A stretch of 64,000 nucleotides of DNA, from positions 1 to 64,000 of the IMG/VR virus record IMGVR_UViG_3300026518_000006. One strand, 5' to 3'. Below, one piece after another: positions 24,004 through 33,173 of this stretch. The notes under the pieces are model-generated. The model worked only from the letters and a program-made list of their open reading frames with translations. It was not told the DNA's origin and did no database searches. The position numbers and the translations under genes were made by a program. Position 1 is the stretch's first letter; every line of letters begins with the position of its first letter. This DNA comes from a virus.

Positions 24004-24723
24004 ATGATTAGAAAAGAAATTCTAAAAGAAGATGGAAATTACCAAGTCATTAAGATTTGGATGAGTGGAGAGACATACTATCGTGTTCAAGAGAATAGGT
24101 ATGGCACAGAGTGGGATTGGGAAGACTTTGGGCTTGAGGAGGATGCAATAAAAAGTTTTGATGAAATCATCGCTAAAAAAGCATCAGAAAATGAAGAAGA
24201 GGGGTCGGCACTTTCATCAAGTACTGAATCGCCCGAAAGCCCCAACAGCACGGGCGTTGAAGCCGATGGGGACTTAGAAAAAAGTACTACTTTTTCTAAA
24301 AAAATCGAAGTACTTGACCTTAACAAAATTGAAAACCGATACAACCCAAACGGTAATTCAGATTATGTATATACAGATACTCAAGAAATTATAAATCCTG
24401 AAAGCATCAAACTAACAGTAGATGACATCATCAACAATTCAAAAATAACCTATTCATACATACAAGGTGCTACTGATGATTGGGGGTTTGATGAAGGAGA
24501 GTTGTTAGATGTATTTTTTATTCAAGTTGATTATGATGACAACTCACATTTTTCAATCTTTATGGACTTCTACAAACAAGTCAATCCAAACGAAAATGTA
24601 TCGTTCTTTGATGATGTAGATGAGCCTATGGAGTGTTTCTACTACTATCCTAATAATAGTGAAAACACACAGAAACTGATTGGATTTTTATCCAAAATTA
24701 ACGCTAAACAAACAAAATGGTAG
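24004..24723 (+). CDS. acidic phage protein with Ser-rich linker, 239 aa
   Basis: ATG 24004 (MIRKEILKEDGNYQVIKIWM) is chosen behind AAAGGATTAAA. A short N-terminal domain (about 1-58) is joined by an acidic Ser/Pro/Glu linker (about 60-100) to a C-terminal domain rich in Asp and aromatic residues. TATAAT at 23968-23973 may be its -10. Function unknown. Confidence 0.6.
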   Translation: MIRKEILKEDGNYQVIKIWMSGETYYRVQENRYGTEWDWEDFGLEEDAIKSFDEIIAKKASENEEEGSALSSSTESPESPNSTGVEADGDLEKSTTFSKKIEVLDLNKIENRYNPNGNSDYVYTDTQEIINPESIKLTVDDIINNSKITYSYIQGATDDWGFDEGELLDVFFIQVDYDDNSHFSIFMDFYKQVNPNENVSFFDDVDEPMECFYYYPNNSENTQKLIGFLSKINAKQTKW

Positions 24724-24731
24724 GGTTAAAA

Positions 24732-24998
24732 ATGAAAAATATCAAAAAAATCACAACATTATGTGTACTAATTGCTATTGGGGTATTTATCAGTGGTTGT
24801 ACAAACAGAACAGATGCCGAAAGAGCTTTGAAAGCCGAAGGCTTTAAAGATATAAAAATCACAGGATATGATTGGTTTAGTTGTAGTGAAGATGATTTTT
24901 ATCATACAGGTTTTGAAGCTACCAATCACAACGGTCTGAGAGTAAAAGGCACCGTTTGTTCGGGTCTTTTGTTTAAGAATGCGACAATTCGATATTAG
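24732..24998 (+). CDS. phage lipoprotein, 88 aa
   Basis: A signal peptide KKITTLCVLIAIGVFISGC with a lipobox ISGC places Cys at about residue 24, so the mature protein should be a lipoprotein. The 64-residue domain (ALKAEGFKDIKITGYDWFSC and TVCSGLLFKNATIR) belongs to a small-lipoprotein type seen in many phages, with paired cysteines. Superinfection exclusion by blocking a receptor is plausible for phage lipoproteins but is inferred. Confidence 0.75.
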   Translation: MKNIKKITTLCVLIAIGVFISGCTNRTDAERALKAEGFKDIKITGYDWFSCSEDDFYHTGFEATNHNGLRVKGTVCSGLLFKNATIRY

Positions 24999-25006
24999 GT
25001 GTTGAT

Positions 25007-25360
25007 ATGTTATTGACACCAAATGAATTGAAGGACTTTGAAAACTTCTATCTCCAAGAGAACGAAGTAGTTTTTGACAATTATTATAATAAGATATATT
25101 ATGATATTTTTAAACTAACTTTTGTAAAAAAATATACTATTTTTGGTATTTTTAATCGCACAAATAAGATTGAAAAAGAATATAAATTTAAAAGGAAGGT
25201 GACTCCAAGCAAAGAAGAAGGGTATATTGTAACCTCTATGTCTCCTGAAGCTGTTGAATTGAAAGACCAACTCAAACAAATAGTCTCCGATAAATGGCAC
25301 TGTATTTCTGATGAGAATTACGAGTTTTTTGTAAAAAAATTTCCTGAGAGGTTCGTGTGA
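25007..25360 (+). CDS. tailed accessory protein, 117 aa
   Basis: ATG 25007 lies 8 bases after the lipoprotein stop. The protein is beta-rich with a basic FNRTNKIEKEYKFKRK segment and ends KKFPERFV, a tail with Arg in place of the aromatic residue. GTG-TGA overlaps the next start at 25357. Function unknown. Confidence 0.6.
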   Translation: MLLTPNELKDFENFYLQENEVVFDNYYNKIYYDIFKLTFVKKYTIFGIFNRTNKIEKEYKFKRKVTPSKEEGYIVTSMSPEAVELKDQLKQIVSDKWHCISDENYEFFVKKFPERFV

Positions 25361-25692
25361 TGTGGGCGAATTTAAAATATAGAGATGTTTTTTATTTTAA
25401 AAGGAATAAGTTTGATGGTGAATCCACCTCATATATTGCTTTAGTACTAAATACATCAAAGCAGAAAAAATCAATAACAATTTCTATAATTTTGGAAGAT
25501 AACCAAATTAAAAATACATATAACCATCCTGAAACACTATCATTAGGAGATTTATATATGGACACAAACATTGAATTTTTAAAATTAATAGGGGCACTGA
25601 AAAATCAAGATGTAAAACATTTCAAAGAGTACCCTATTAAAAAATGGATTAATGAAGTATTTTCAAAAGAGTACCCCGAATACTTAGTGTAA
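25357..25692 (+). CDS. tailed accessory protein, 111 aa
   Basis: It begins MWANLKYRDVFYFKRNKFDG, a small-barrel start like others in the early train, and ends SKEYPEYLV. The start overlaps the previous stop. It is convergent with the ParB-like gene 9 bases away. Function unknown. Confidence 0.6.
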   Translation: MMWANLKYRDVFYFKRNKFDGESTSYIALVLNTSKQKKSITISIILEDNQIKNTYNHPETLSLGDLYMDTNIEFLKLIGALKNQDVKHFKEYPIKKWINEVFSKEYPEYLV

Positions 25693-25701
25693 CTTAGTAG
25701 C

Positions 25702-26427
25702 TTAGGCGTTTCTTTTATTTCCTATCGCATCACCATAAGCAAGAGATAGTGGAAGTAAAATTTCAATAGGTAAATCTATCACTAAACAATTTACTTTCAT
25801 TTCAGGGTTGTCAAGAATAGCACTCAAATATCTGTGATGACCATCAATAATAAAGTTATCAATAGAAACAATAAAAACGGTTTCTTTAGATGTCAAAAAT
25901 CTTTCACTCTCAGTCTCTCCATCTCTTGCAATATTTTCAATAGACTTATCAAAATAAATCTGTTCTTGAATAGGCATTAAATCACCTGCTCTTATTTTCT
26001 CCATATGAACACGAACTTTATCATCACTTTTAGAGCCGTCATATTTTCCAAGACCTGCTTTTAACCATTGTTCGGCTTCTTTTCCTGTCAATCCTTCAGG
26101 AAATGGGTTTTTATCATCAGTAAAAGGTGCATAGGGTTGTCTTATATCTAAATGCCCTTTTTTTAGTCGTTGTTGAAACAATTTTACATCTTTAAATGTG
26201 ATTACGGGCATATCTTTTCTTTTCGTATGTCCTACACCTGCTTGGGCTTGTGCATAAAGGTAATTTTTATCAAAATTAGGAATTTCTAAATCAAGATATC
26301 TACCATATTCTTTCATTCTTTCTTCAGCATATTTTCTTGCTTTTTCGACAGATGTCTTTCTCAACTCAAGCTTTCCTGCTTTAGCTCCGCCTTTACCGCC
26401 CTCTAAAAGATAAGCTCTAAAATTCAT
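25702..26427 (-). CDS. ParB-like domain protein with capsid-targeting N terminus
   Basis: The N terminus MNFRAYLLEGGKGGAKAG fits a capsid-targeting peptide with cleavage after YLLE. The C-terminal half carries the ParB/sulfiredoxin-like motif DGHHRYLSAI (about residue 198) after VRVHMEKIRAGDLMPIQEQIY. A paralog with the same layout is at 45831. ParB-like folds include nucleases and CTPases. If packaged, it could act on host DNA at once after injection. A TATAAATA box lies 21 bases upstream. Confidence 0.7.
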   Translation of the reverse strand: MNFRAYLLEGGKGGAKAGKLELRKTSVEKARKYAEERMKEYGRYLDLEIPNFDKNYLYAQAQAGVGHTKRKDMPVITFKDVKLFQQRLKKGHLDIRQPYAPFTDDKNPFPEGLTGKEAEQWLKAGLGKYDGSKSDDKVRVHMEKIRAGDLMPIQEQIYFDKSIENIARDGETESERFLTSKETVFIVSIDNFIIDGHHRYLSAILDNPEMKVNCLVIDLPIEILLPLSLAYGDAIGNKRNA

Positions 26428-26447
26428 ATCTACACCTATTTTTTCAT

Positions 26448-26455
26448 TATTTATA
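26448..26455 (-). promoter_or_regulatory. late promoter TATAAATA (minus strand)
   Basis: Perfect late box upstream of the ParB-like gene. Confidence 0.7.
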
Positions 26456-26482
26456 TTTAATTATATTATAAGTATCTTACGC

Positions 26483-26488
26483 TATAAT
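26483..26488 (+). promoter_or_regulatory. possible -10 box
   Basis: TATAAT lies 24 bases upstream of the phosphoesterase start. No -35 is evident. Confidence 0.4.
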
Positions 26489-26512
26489 TAAAATAAAATT
26501 TTAAGGTTAATA

Positions 26513-27379
26513 ATGAAAACTTATACTATTGATTTTATATCAGATATACACCTTGATTTTTGGCTTAAAGAAAAACAAGCCAACAAAAAACTAGAGAATA
26601 TTACTGAAAACTTCATTAAGACTGTGTTAAAACCTAAAGGTGATTATATACTTGTGATAGCGGGGGATTTGGGTCATTACTATACTCAAGATACAGAACT
26701 ATTAAGACAATTGAATAAGATATACAAACATATAATCATAGTAACAGGAAATCACGACCTTTATTTGGTTTCAACCAATCAGAAAAAGAAGTACCGTATG
26801 CACTCATACGCAAGAGTTGAAGAAATGAAGGCTTTCTGTGAAAAAGAGGGAATACACTACTTAGATGGTAATGTTGTGGATATTGATGGGTTAAAAATTG
26901 GTGGGACTGGTATGTGGTATGATTTAGACGGTTCACCTAAATTGGAGAAGTGGAATAAAGTAATGAATGACAGCAACCTTATTATGGAGGGTAGTGAACC
27001 TATTAAATATCAATATGGCTATGGGTCTTATGTAAAACAATCACAATGGGACACACAAGCACATTATATAAAAGAGGTTGATAAATTGGCGCAATTGATT
27101 TTTAAAGATGTTGATGTGCTAGTTACCCATATATTACCTGTCCTTATGCCTGAAGAAATTATGGTACCTCAATATAGAGGCGATGAAAACAATATCTTCT
27201 ATATGAGTGATAATATGGATATAGTGGAAGAAATTAATCCTGAAGTTGTTATTTTTGGTCACACTCACGAAACTTATGACTTTGATTTAAATGGTATTTG
27301 GTTTGTATGTAATCCATTGGGCTACCAATCTGAAAGAACAGGTAATGAAATCCGACAAATACAAATCACAAAATCCTAA
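26513..27379 (+). CDS. calcineurin-like metallophosphoesterase
   Basis: The 288-residue protein has the full metallophosphoesterase set: FISDIHLD (D-x-H), VIAGDLGHY (GD), IVTGNHDLYL (GNHD), VLVTHILPV (TH) and FGHTHETYD (GHxH). The family hydrolyses phosphomono- or diesters, including cyclic nucleotides and nucleic acid ends. Its place before the ClpP-like and polymerase genes suggests nucleotide or RNA end processing in early or middle infection. Substrate unknown. Confidence 0.85.
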   Translation: MKTYTIDFISDIHLDFWLKEKQANKKLENITENFIKTVLKPKGDYILVIAGDLGHYYTQDTELLRQLNKIYKHIIIVTGNHDLYLVSTNQKKKYRMHSYARVEEMKAFCEKEGIHYLDGNVVDIDGLKIGGTGMWYDLDGSPKLEKWNKVMNDSNLIMEGSEPIKYQYGYGSYVKQSQWDTQAHYIKEVDKLAQLIFKDVDVLVTHILPVLMPEEIMVPQYRGDENNIFYMSDNMDIVEEINPEVVIFGHTHETYDFDLNGIWFVCNPLGYQSERTGNEIRQIQITKS

Positions 27380-27471
27380 ACAAATCTGTACTAAAGTATA
27401 GGTTTTGTTTATATTTAAGAAATTCTTAAAATTGATTGTCTATAATCAGTAAACAAAACAGAAGGAAATAA

Positions 27472-28299
27472 ATGAAGTTATTTAAAACAAACAAAAATAA
27501 AAAAGAACATAAAAAACACCAAAATGAAGTTGTAGCCACACCAATTAGTATGCCTAATATTATGGGTTCTGATAATATCATTGAAAGTGACACACATACA
27601 TTAATAAGTGTGGAACAGCCCGCTGAAATGTTGCCTTTAATGGGCGAAGACGGCTCTATTCTACAAGGAATTTACCAAGAACAGCCTCAATTTACGCTTT
27701 ATAAGTTGTATTTGTCTGATTTTGAAGATGAAAGCAGACACGGGCTTCACAAAATAATCAGTAAACTACAAGAAGCAAATCCTGAAGATGTATTGGAGCT
27801 CCACATTGCAGGACACGGGGGATATATTTCCGAAGGTCTTGCTTTTTACAATCTGATTAGTTCTTTGTTTAGAGGGAGAACATCAGCCTATTTGACATAT
27901 GGGTATAGTATGAATGCTTTAGCCTTTTTATTCGCTGATGAAAGAATTGTTTATGAACACAGTGAAATTATGTTCCATACATATTCAGCAGGCTTTGGAG
28001 GAAAGCGTGATGATATTCTTTCTCAAATAGCACATACAGATAAGCATCTTCAAAAGTTCTTCAAAAAGATTTTGAGCCCATATTTTTCAGAAGAAGAAAT
28101 ACAGTCTATGGGGTCAAACAAAGACTTTTGGCTTAACTCACACGAGATGTTAGTTCGTGGTATTGCCACAGGAATAATCATTGATGGAGAGTATCTTAGT
28201 AGAGATGACTATTTTAAAAAATATAAGAAAAATGGAAAATTGAGAAAAAAATGGCTTAAAGAAAATAAGGAAAATAAAGATGGGCAAAGTACTGTATGA
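27472..28299 (+). CDS. ClpP-like serine protease
   Basis: After about 75 residues of low-complexity N terminus, the ClpP/crotonase core begins: LELHIAGHGGYISEGLAFYN, then TYGYSMNALAFLFA with the nucleophile Ser, and IMFHTYSAGFGG with the His. The C-terminal end is strongly basic. It may be an accessory or decoy ClpP acting on host or phage proteins. It is not the T4 gp21-type prohead protease. The next gene overlaps its 3' end. Confidence 0.8.
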   Translation: MKLFKTNKNKKEHKKHQNEVVATPISMPNIMGSDNIIESDTHTLISVEQPAEMLPLMGEDGSILQGIYQEQPQFTLYKLYLSDFEDESRHGLHKIISKLQEANPEDVLELHIAGHGGYISEGLAFYNLISSLFRGRTSAYLTYGYSMNALAFLFADERIVYEHSEIMFHTYSAGFGGKRDDILSQIAHTDKHLQKFFKKILSPYFSEEEIQSMGSNKDFWLNSHEMLVRGIATGIIIDGEYLSRDDYFKKYKKNGKLRKKWLKENKENKDGQSTV

Positions 28300-28495
28300 T
28301 TTAAATACAAATAGTGGAAATAGTGGTGGTATTGTTAGTACAACAATACCATTAACTACAACATCAGATACAGTAGCATTTCAATCTGATACAGGTGTTA
28401 GAATAGACATTGTACAACTACAAAAAAAAGTAGAAGAACTTGAAGAAATGGTCAACCTCCTTATATTAGAAGTTATGCCTGAAAGAGTAGTTTAA
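28280..28495 (+). CDS. small coiled-coil protein, 71 aa
   Basis: ATG 28280 sits behind AAGGAAAATAAAG within the end of the ClpP-like gene. Residues 1-45 are Ser/Thr/Gly-rich; the rest is a short leucine-zipper-like coil (VQLQKKVEELEEMVNLL), ending MPERVV. The overlap suggests coupling to the protease, and a partner or trimerising role is possible. Confidence 0.55.
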   Translation: MGKVLYDLNTNSGNSGGIVSTTIPLTTTSDTVAFQSDTGVRIDIVQLQKKVEELEEMVNLLILEVMPERVV

Positions 28496-28559
28496 AAATT
28501 AAACTTCTTTTTATTTTTATTTTAGTATAGTATTGAATTAAAAATAAAAGAGGTGAATT

Positions 28560-29249
28560 ATGATTCTGCACATACCACATTCAAGTGGCAATTTATTTGG
28601 TTTTGACAGACCACAAAAAGATTTGATACTCCTCACAGATTGGTATACTGATGAGCTATTTTTCCACGAAAATTCAGATAGGTTAGTGTTCGATACTTCA
28701 AGACTGTTATGTGATGTTGAGAGGTTTCCCGATGATAAAGAACCATTATTTAAAGATGGGTTTGGTATATGTTATACAAAAACAATAGACGGAAATAATA
28801 TCTCTTTTGATGAAAGTCATAAAAACATAATGCTCACAGCATATTATGAACATCACAAAAACTTAAATATACTCACCCAAAAGCAATTAACAATGAAGTC
28901 ATTTGTTGTAGTGGTTGATTGTCATAGCTTTGACCCAAAACTTTTTGGTGATGATGTGGATTTTTGTATAGGGGTTAATGATGATAAACACCCTGAATTA
29001 CTTGATAATGTGGTTAAGTTTATAGAGAACAACAAGTACTCTGTAAAAGTAAATGAGCCGTTTCAAGGGGCTATAGTTCCAACAAATCATACAGATAACA
29101 TTGATGTAACATCTATTATGATAGAAATTAACAAAAGATTATATCTTGAAGAAAACTCAAACAACAAAAACAAAGACTTTGAGAAAATTCAGTCCTTTAT
29201 AAATAAGATATTAAATATTATTTCGGAGTACGAAATATCTAAGGACTAG
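28560..29249 (+). CDS. N-formylglutamate amidohydrolase family protein
   Basis: The 229-residue protein shows LHIPHSSGNLF, LTDWYTDELF, VVVDCHSFDP and SIMIEINKRLYLEE, the zinc-peptidase-like signature of the FGase family, with metal ligands expected at H in PHSS, D in TDELF and H in DCHS. Cellular members deformylate N-formylglutamate. In phages the substrate is unknown and could be a cell-wall or signalling amide. An imperfect promoter-like leader precedes it. Confidence 0.75.
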   Translation: MILHIPHSSGNLFGFDRPQKDLILLTDWYTDELFFHENSDRLVFDTSRLLCDVERFPDDKEPLFKDGFGICYTKTIDGNNISFDESHKNIMLTAYYEHHKNLNILTQKQLTMKSFVVVVDCHSFDPKLFGDDVDFCIGVNDDKHPELLDNVVKFIENNKYSVKVNEPFQGAIVPTNHTDNIDVTSIMIEINKRLYLEENSNNKNKDFEKIQSFINKILNIISEYEISKD

Positions 29250-29251
29250 AG

Positions 29252-29833
29252 ATGGGATATTTTACAGATGTTTTTGAAACATTTAAAGAGCTTGGAAAGC
29301 TTTCGCCTGAAGAATTAAAAAAAGGGCAAAAGCTTGACAAAACCAAAGACAACTTATTTAAGCGGGTTACGGGTAGAGTTTTTTACAAAGTCATATCAAA
29401 AATTAAACAAAACGACTTAGCAAGAGGAGATAAAGCAAAAGGCTTAGACACACTTACTGTATACTCTCCATCAGATTATCAAAAAATGGATTGTTTTTTA
29501 GGGATAAACAACAGCTCAGGGTACTGCATCAAAGATGGAAATGAGCTTGTATCAGTTTTTAGCTCTCAGAAATCAAGTGGAGACGCTATTGTTAAAAGTG
29601 CTATAAAAAATGGTGCTACTCATCTTGATTGTTTTGCTAAACTCATTAATGGAGAAGTGAGTGGCGATTTATATTCGCTGTACTCAAGAAATGGTTTCAA
29701 AATAGACAAAGACCTAAATGTTGGTAAATATGGTGAACCATATGCCATCAGAAAAGGAATATCACACTTTGTTAATGATAAAGGTGAAGTGGAGATGGAC
29801 AACGAAAATGTTGTCGTTTTTATGAAGCTGTAA
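29252..29833 (+). CDS. GNAT-like acetyltransferase candidate
   Basis: The 193-residue protein starts 2 bases after the previous stop. The segment GYCIKDGNELVSVFSSQKSS followed by SAIKNGATHLDCFAK and LYSLYSRNGFKI has the GNAT order of strand, acyl-CoA helix and C-terminal Y-x-x-x-G-F. The pyrophosphate loop is weak, so the activity is uncertain. A phage role in modifying a host protein is possible. Confidence 0.55.
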   Translation: MGYFTDVFETFKELGKLSPEELKKGQKLDKTKDNLFKRVTGRVFYKVISKIKQNDLARGDKAKGLDTLTVYSPSDYQKMDCFLGINNSSGYCIKDGNELVSVFSSQKSSGDAIVKSAIKNGATHLDCFAKLINGEVSGDLYSLYSRNGFKIDKDLNVGKYGEPYAIRKGISHFVNDKGEVEMDNENVVVFMKL

Positions 29834-29869
29834 AAAATTAAACCTCATTTTATATTATTGTGATATAAT

Positions 29870-29875
29870 ATCAAA
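29870..29875 (+). promoter_or_regulatory. extended -10 promoter of the polymerase gene
   Basis: TATAAT preceded by TGA (extended -10 type) lies 20 bases upstream of the DNA polymerase start. TTAAAC further upstream is a poor -35 with a 20-base spacer. Confidence 0.5.
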
Positions 29876-29895
29876 TTAATATAAAAGAGGTTGAA

Positions 29896-32800
29896 ATGGC
29901 TAAAGTTTACGAACATATTTTTAAATACGGAAAGTATGGAAAAAACATCTGTATAAGAGAATACGATACTGATACTAAACAAGTAACTTTCAATACAAAC
30001 ATTGCTACAAACGAATTTATCCCAACATTATACTCTCCTAAACCAAAAAGCGGTTTTAAAAAATCTTCTATGGTTACATTTGAAGATGATTCGCCTTTAT
30101 GGGAAAAAAATTTTGAAAAAATGGGCGACCTCACAAAAATAATAAACCCTGAAAAAAGAACCGATGAAGAAAAGGAATTATTGGAGATTCAAGAAGAAGT
30201 TGGTCTTACTGAAGCACAAGAAGAGCGTCTTAATTTTTTAAGAAAAATGAGAAGTGAAGCCAACAAAAAAGTACAAGATGAATATTACGGAAACCCCGAC
30301 AGAGTTCAACAGGTAATTAGAGAGAAATATCCTGATGCAGTTAAATATGACCACGATTTTCACACTATCTTTATCGATATAGAGACTCGTTCAGGAGTAA
30401 ACTCAAATAGATTCCCTGAAGCTGAACACGCTCTTGAAGAAGTGACAGTAATTCAAATGTATTGTACTAAGAGAAAACAGTTCTACATTTTTGGTACAAA
30501 GGATTGGACTGGTACTTATAATAGTCGTTTTGGAAATATAAATTATGTCAAATTTAGAAACGAGAAAGACTTACTCAGAGGATTTGTAGAGTTTATATCA
30601 AATGATTATCCCGCTTCTCTGTTTGGATTTAACGCACAGGCTTTTGATTACCCTTATTTGGTTAATAGAATTGCAAACAACTATAAGGACATCGACTATA
30701 AAAAACTTTCTCCTGTAGGTGAGGTTACTCTTAATGTAAAGAAAAAGACATTTGATGACCGTGAATTTTTAGGGGTTGACATTAATGGTATTTTCTTATT
30801 AGACCAAAGAGACTTGGTTTTAAAATATGCCTTTTTGTCATTGGCTAACTATGGTCTTCAAGATGTAGCTTTTGCTTATGGACTAAAAGGAAAGTCATCT
30901 CAAGAAAGTTATGAATATCAAAGTTTTGACGGCAACTATACAGGAGAAGGGTGGGTAAAACTAATATCCGATATAGACCGTGTTCCTGATGACGAAAAGA
31001 TGGTATGGAAGCTACAAGACGCTAAACAAAAATGTATGCGAACAGCTCCTGAAAAATGGACACCTGAGCTACAAAAACGATTAGAACAAGCGGTTTATAA
31101 TACTTTTATGGACTATTCTATTCGTGATGTTGAGCTTATGTTAGAGATTGAAGAACAGAGTAAACTTATAGGTATCGCTAAATGGATTGCTTATACTTGT
31201 GGTGTCAATATTACCGATGTTATGGGAACATATAAGCAATGGCACTCATATACTTTTAATGACGCTATAAAGGATGGCAGAGTACTTCCATTAACTCAAA
31301 AAAATGGCGATGATGAAGCTGTATATAAAGCAGGGTTTGTAACAGCATTTCCTGGAATTTACAAGTATGTTTTATCGGTTGACTTCGCATCACTATTTCC
31401 TAATGTATTCCAAGCTGTTAATATCGGGGCTGATACAATTATACCTGAAGATAAAATGCCTAAAGATTTGTTAGAAATCAGAGAAAAGTATTTTCACTTC
31501 TTTACTAATGAAAACTTTTATGATACAGCTCAGAGAAAAACCGAAAGTGATGCCCACCACGAAGAGAGAATTAAAGGTAAAAAAGACGGGAAGCTAATAG
31601 CTAAATATGGTTCTGATGGGTGTAATGACCTACAAGAAGAGCGTGATTATTATGTTTGGTTGTTAAATCAAGATTTCAGTGAAACACTAAGAAAACATAA
31701 TGTTTCTGTTTCACCTAATGGCTACTTCTATTCTCATCATAAACAAAGCTATACTTCAAGAGCTATGGAAAACGGCATTAAAAAGAGATATGAAGCCAAA
31801 TACAAAGGTATCAAATTAGCGGGTGTTGTAGAAGATATTAAGAAGGTGCAAGCACAGAGAAAAGAAGGCAAACATCCTGAGTTATTTACAGATGTAAGTG
31901 ATGAAAAACTTCAATCTATTTTGGAGACGACTATCAAGGAAATGGAATATGAAGATAGTCTTTCGTTGGCATTGAAGATTTTTATTAACAGTAACTATGG
32001 CTCACAAGCTATGTCTATGAACGCTTTTAGTAATGGTAGATTAACGGGTGCTTCAGTAACAATTACCGCAAGATTGTTAATACAAACTGTAGCCAATGCA
32101 CTTTCTAATGAGATTAGACGATTTTTGGGTGAAGAGCCGACTTTTGATTTGGGTGAGATAGTACAAATGGACACCGATAGTGCTTATTTGTGTTTGGATA
32201 GACTTATTGAGGCGAAGCTACCTAATGCGACAGAAGCTCAAATATTACAGTTTATTCAAAATCTCTTCAAAAGTAAATTGGCACCTGTAATTCAAAACAC
32301 CATCAACGACATTGGTAAGCGTCTGAATTTTATGAAGCCTGAAGTTTTAAAAATGGACCAAGAAATTGTATCAAATAGCTTCGTATCATTAGCGTTGAAG
32401 CGTTATTTTGCGAGAGTGATTATGAGTGATGGAAATGTATTGGCTACACCAAAGATAAAAATGACAGGTATTTCATTAGTCAGTAGAAGTACTCCTGATG
32501 AAGTGAAGCTTATTCTAAAGCCCACTTTGGATTACTTTCTGAACAACGACCAAGCAGGGCTGAATAAATATTTGAATGACCATTTTCAAGACTTTAAAAA
32601 TATTGACCCAAGCAGACTTTCAAGACCTCAATCTGTAGCAAGCCTTGACTACAAACCTTATTACGATAAACGAGAAGTAAAAGATTGGAAGATTGCTAAT
32701 AAATTTGCAAGACCAATGAGAGATAAAAAGAAAAGTATCGCTGAAGGTAGAAAGGTAATGAAACTACAAACAGCACCACTGAATTCAAAAGCTTCTATTG

Positions 32801-33096
32801 TTCACAACCATTTAGTATTGGAAGCAGGATTAGAAGGGAAATATGAGCTTATCAGAAATGCTGATAAAATACGAATAGTTTACTTAAAGACACCAAACCC
32901 TGTAACAAATAATATCGATGCTATTGCTTATAAAGATAGTCAAGCGTTGAAAGATTTGGGTGTGTTACCGTATGTGGATTTCCAAACAATTTGGGATAAA
33001 GAACTTATTAAAAAAGTAGATATTATTGCTGAGAAAGTAGGTTGGAAGATTGGAGTAAGAACAGCAACTACTGAAAGAGCGGATGAGCCTTGGTAG
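29896..33096 (+). CDS. 43: family B DNA polymerase, T4 gp43-like
   Basis: At 1066 residues it is longer than T4 gp43 (898). Exonuclease motif Exo I is FIDIETRSG (near residue 160), polymerase motif A is SVDFASLFPNV (near 495), motif B is INSNYGSQAMSM (near 700) and motif C is QMDTDSAYLC (near 758). Proofreading and polymerase sites therefore look intact. The extra length includes a charged N-terminal insertion (about residues 60-145). TGATATAAT at 29867-29875 is a likely extended -10 promoter. It replicates the phage genome. Confidence 0.95.
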   Translation: MAKVYEHIFKYGKYGKNICIREYDTDTKQVTFNTNIATNEFIPTLYSPKPKSGFKKSSMVTFEDDSPLWEKNFEKMGDLTKIINPEKRTDEEKELLEIQEEVGLTEAQEERLNFLRKMRSEANKKVQDEYYGNPDRVQQVIREKYPDAVKYDHDFHTIFIDIETRSGVNSNRFPEAEHALEEVTVIQMYCTKRKQFYIFGTKDWTGTYNSRFGNINYVKFRNEKDLLRGFVEFISNDYPASLFGFNAQAFDYPYLVNRIANNYKDIDYKKLSPVGEVTLNVKKKTFDDREFLGVDINGIFLLDQRDLVLKYAFLSLANYGLQDVAFAYGLKGKSSQESYEYQSFDGNYTGEGWVKLISDIDRVPDDEKMVWKLQDAKQKCMRTAPEKWTPELQKRLEQAVYNTFMDYSIRDVELMLEIEEQSKLIGIAKWIAYTCGVNITDVMGTYKQWHSYTFNDAIKDGRVLPLTQKNGDDEAVYKAGFVTAFPGIYKYVLSVDFASLFPNVFQAVNIGADTIIPEDKMPKDLLEIREKYFHFFTNENFYDTAQRKTESDAHHEERIKGKKDGKLIAKYGSDGCNDLQEERDYYVWLLNQDFSETLRKHNVSVSPNGYFYSHHKQSYTSRAMENGIKKRYEAKYKGIKLAGVVEDIKKVQAQRKEGKHPELFTDVSDEKLQSILETTIKEMEYEDSLSLALKIFINSNYGSQAMSMNAFSNGRLTGASVTITARLLIQTVANALSNEIRRFLGEEPTFDLGEIVQMDTDSAYLCLDRLIEAKLPNATEAQILQFIQNLFKSKLAPVIQNTINDIGKRLNFMKPEVLKMDQEIVSNSFVSLALKRYFARVIMSDGNVLATPKIKMTGISLVSRSTPDEVKLILKPTLDYFLNNDQAGLNKYLNDHFQDFKNIDPSRLSRPQSVASLDYKPYYDKREVKDWKIANKFARPMRDKKKSIAEGRKVMKLQTAPLNSKASIVHNHLVLEAGLEGKYELIRNADKIRIVYLKTPNPVTNNIDAIAYKDSQALKDLGVLPYVDFQTIWDKELIKKVDIIAEKVGWKIGVRTATTERADEPW

Positions 33097-33151
33097 TGGA
33101 ATAGGTGTTTATAATATTTAAATTTAAGGTTTAAATGTTATATTGTTAAAA

Positions 33152-33159
33152 TATAAATA
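33152..33159 (+). promoter_or_regulatory. late promoter TATAAATA
   Basis: Perfect late box 14 bases upstream of the gene at 33174. Confidence 0.7.
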
Positions 33160-33173
33160 CTAAAAGGATTTTT

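Noticed and set aside
27472-28299. ClpP-like protein as the prohead maturation protease
   Set aside because: The T4-type maturation protease gp21 is a different family, and this gene is not next to capsid genes and has no late box.
29833-29896. T4-type MotA middle promoter before the DNA polymerase
   Set aside because: No TGCTT-like MotA box is found at -30; only an extended -10 TATAAT is visible.
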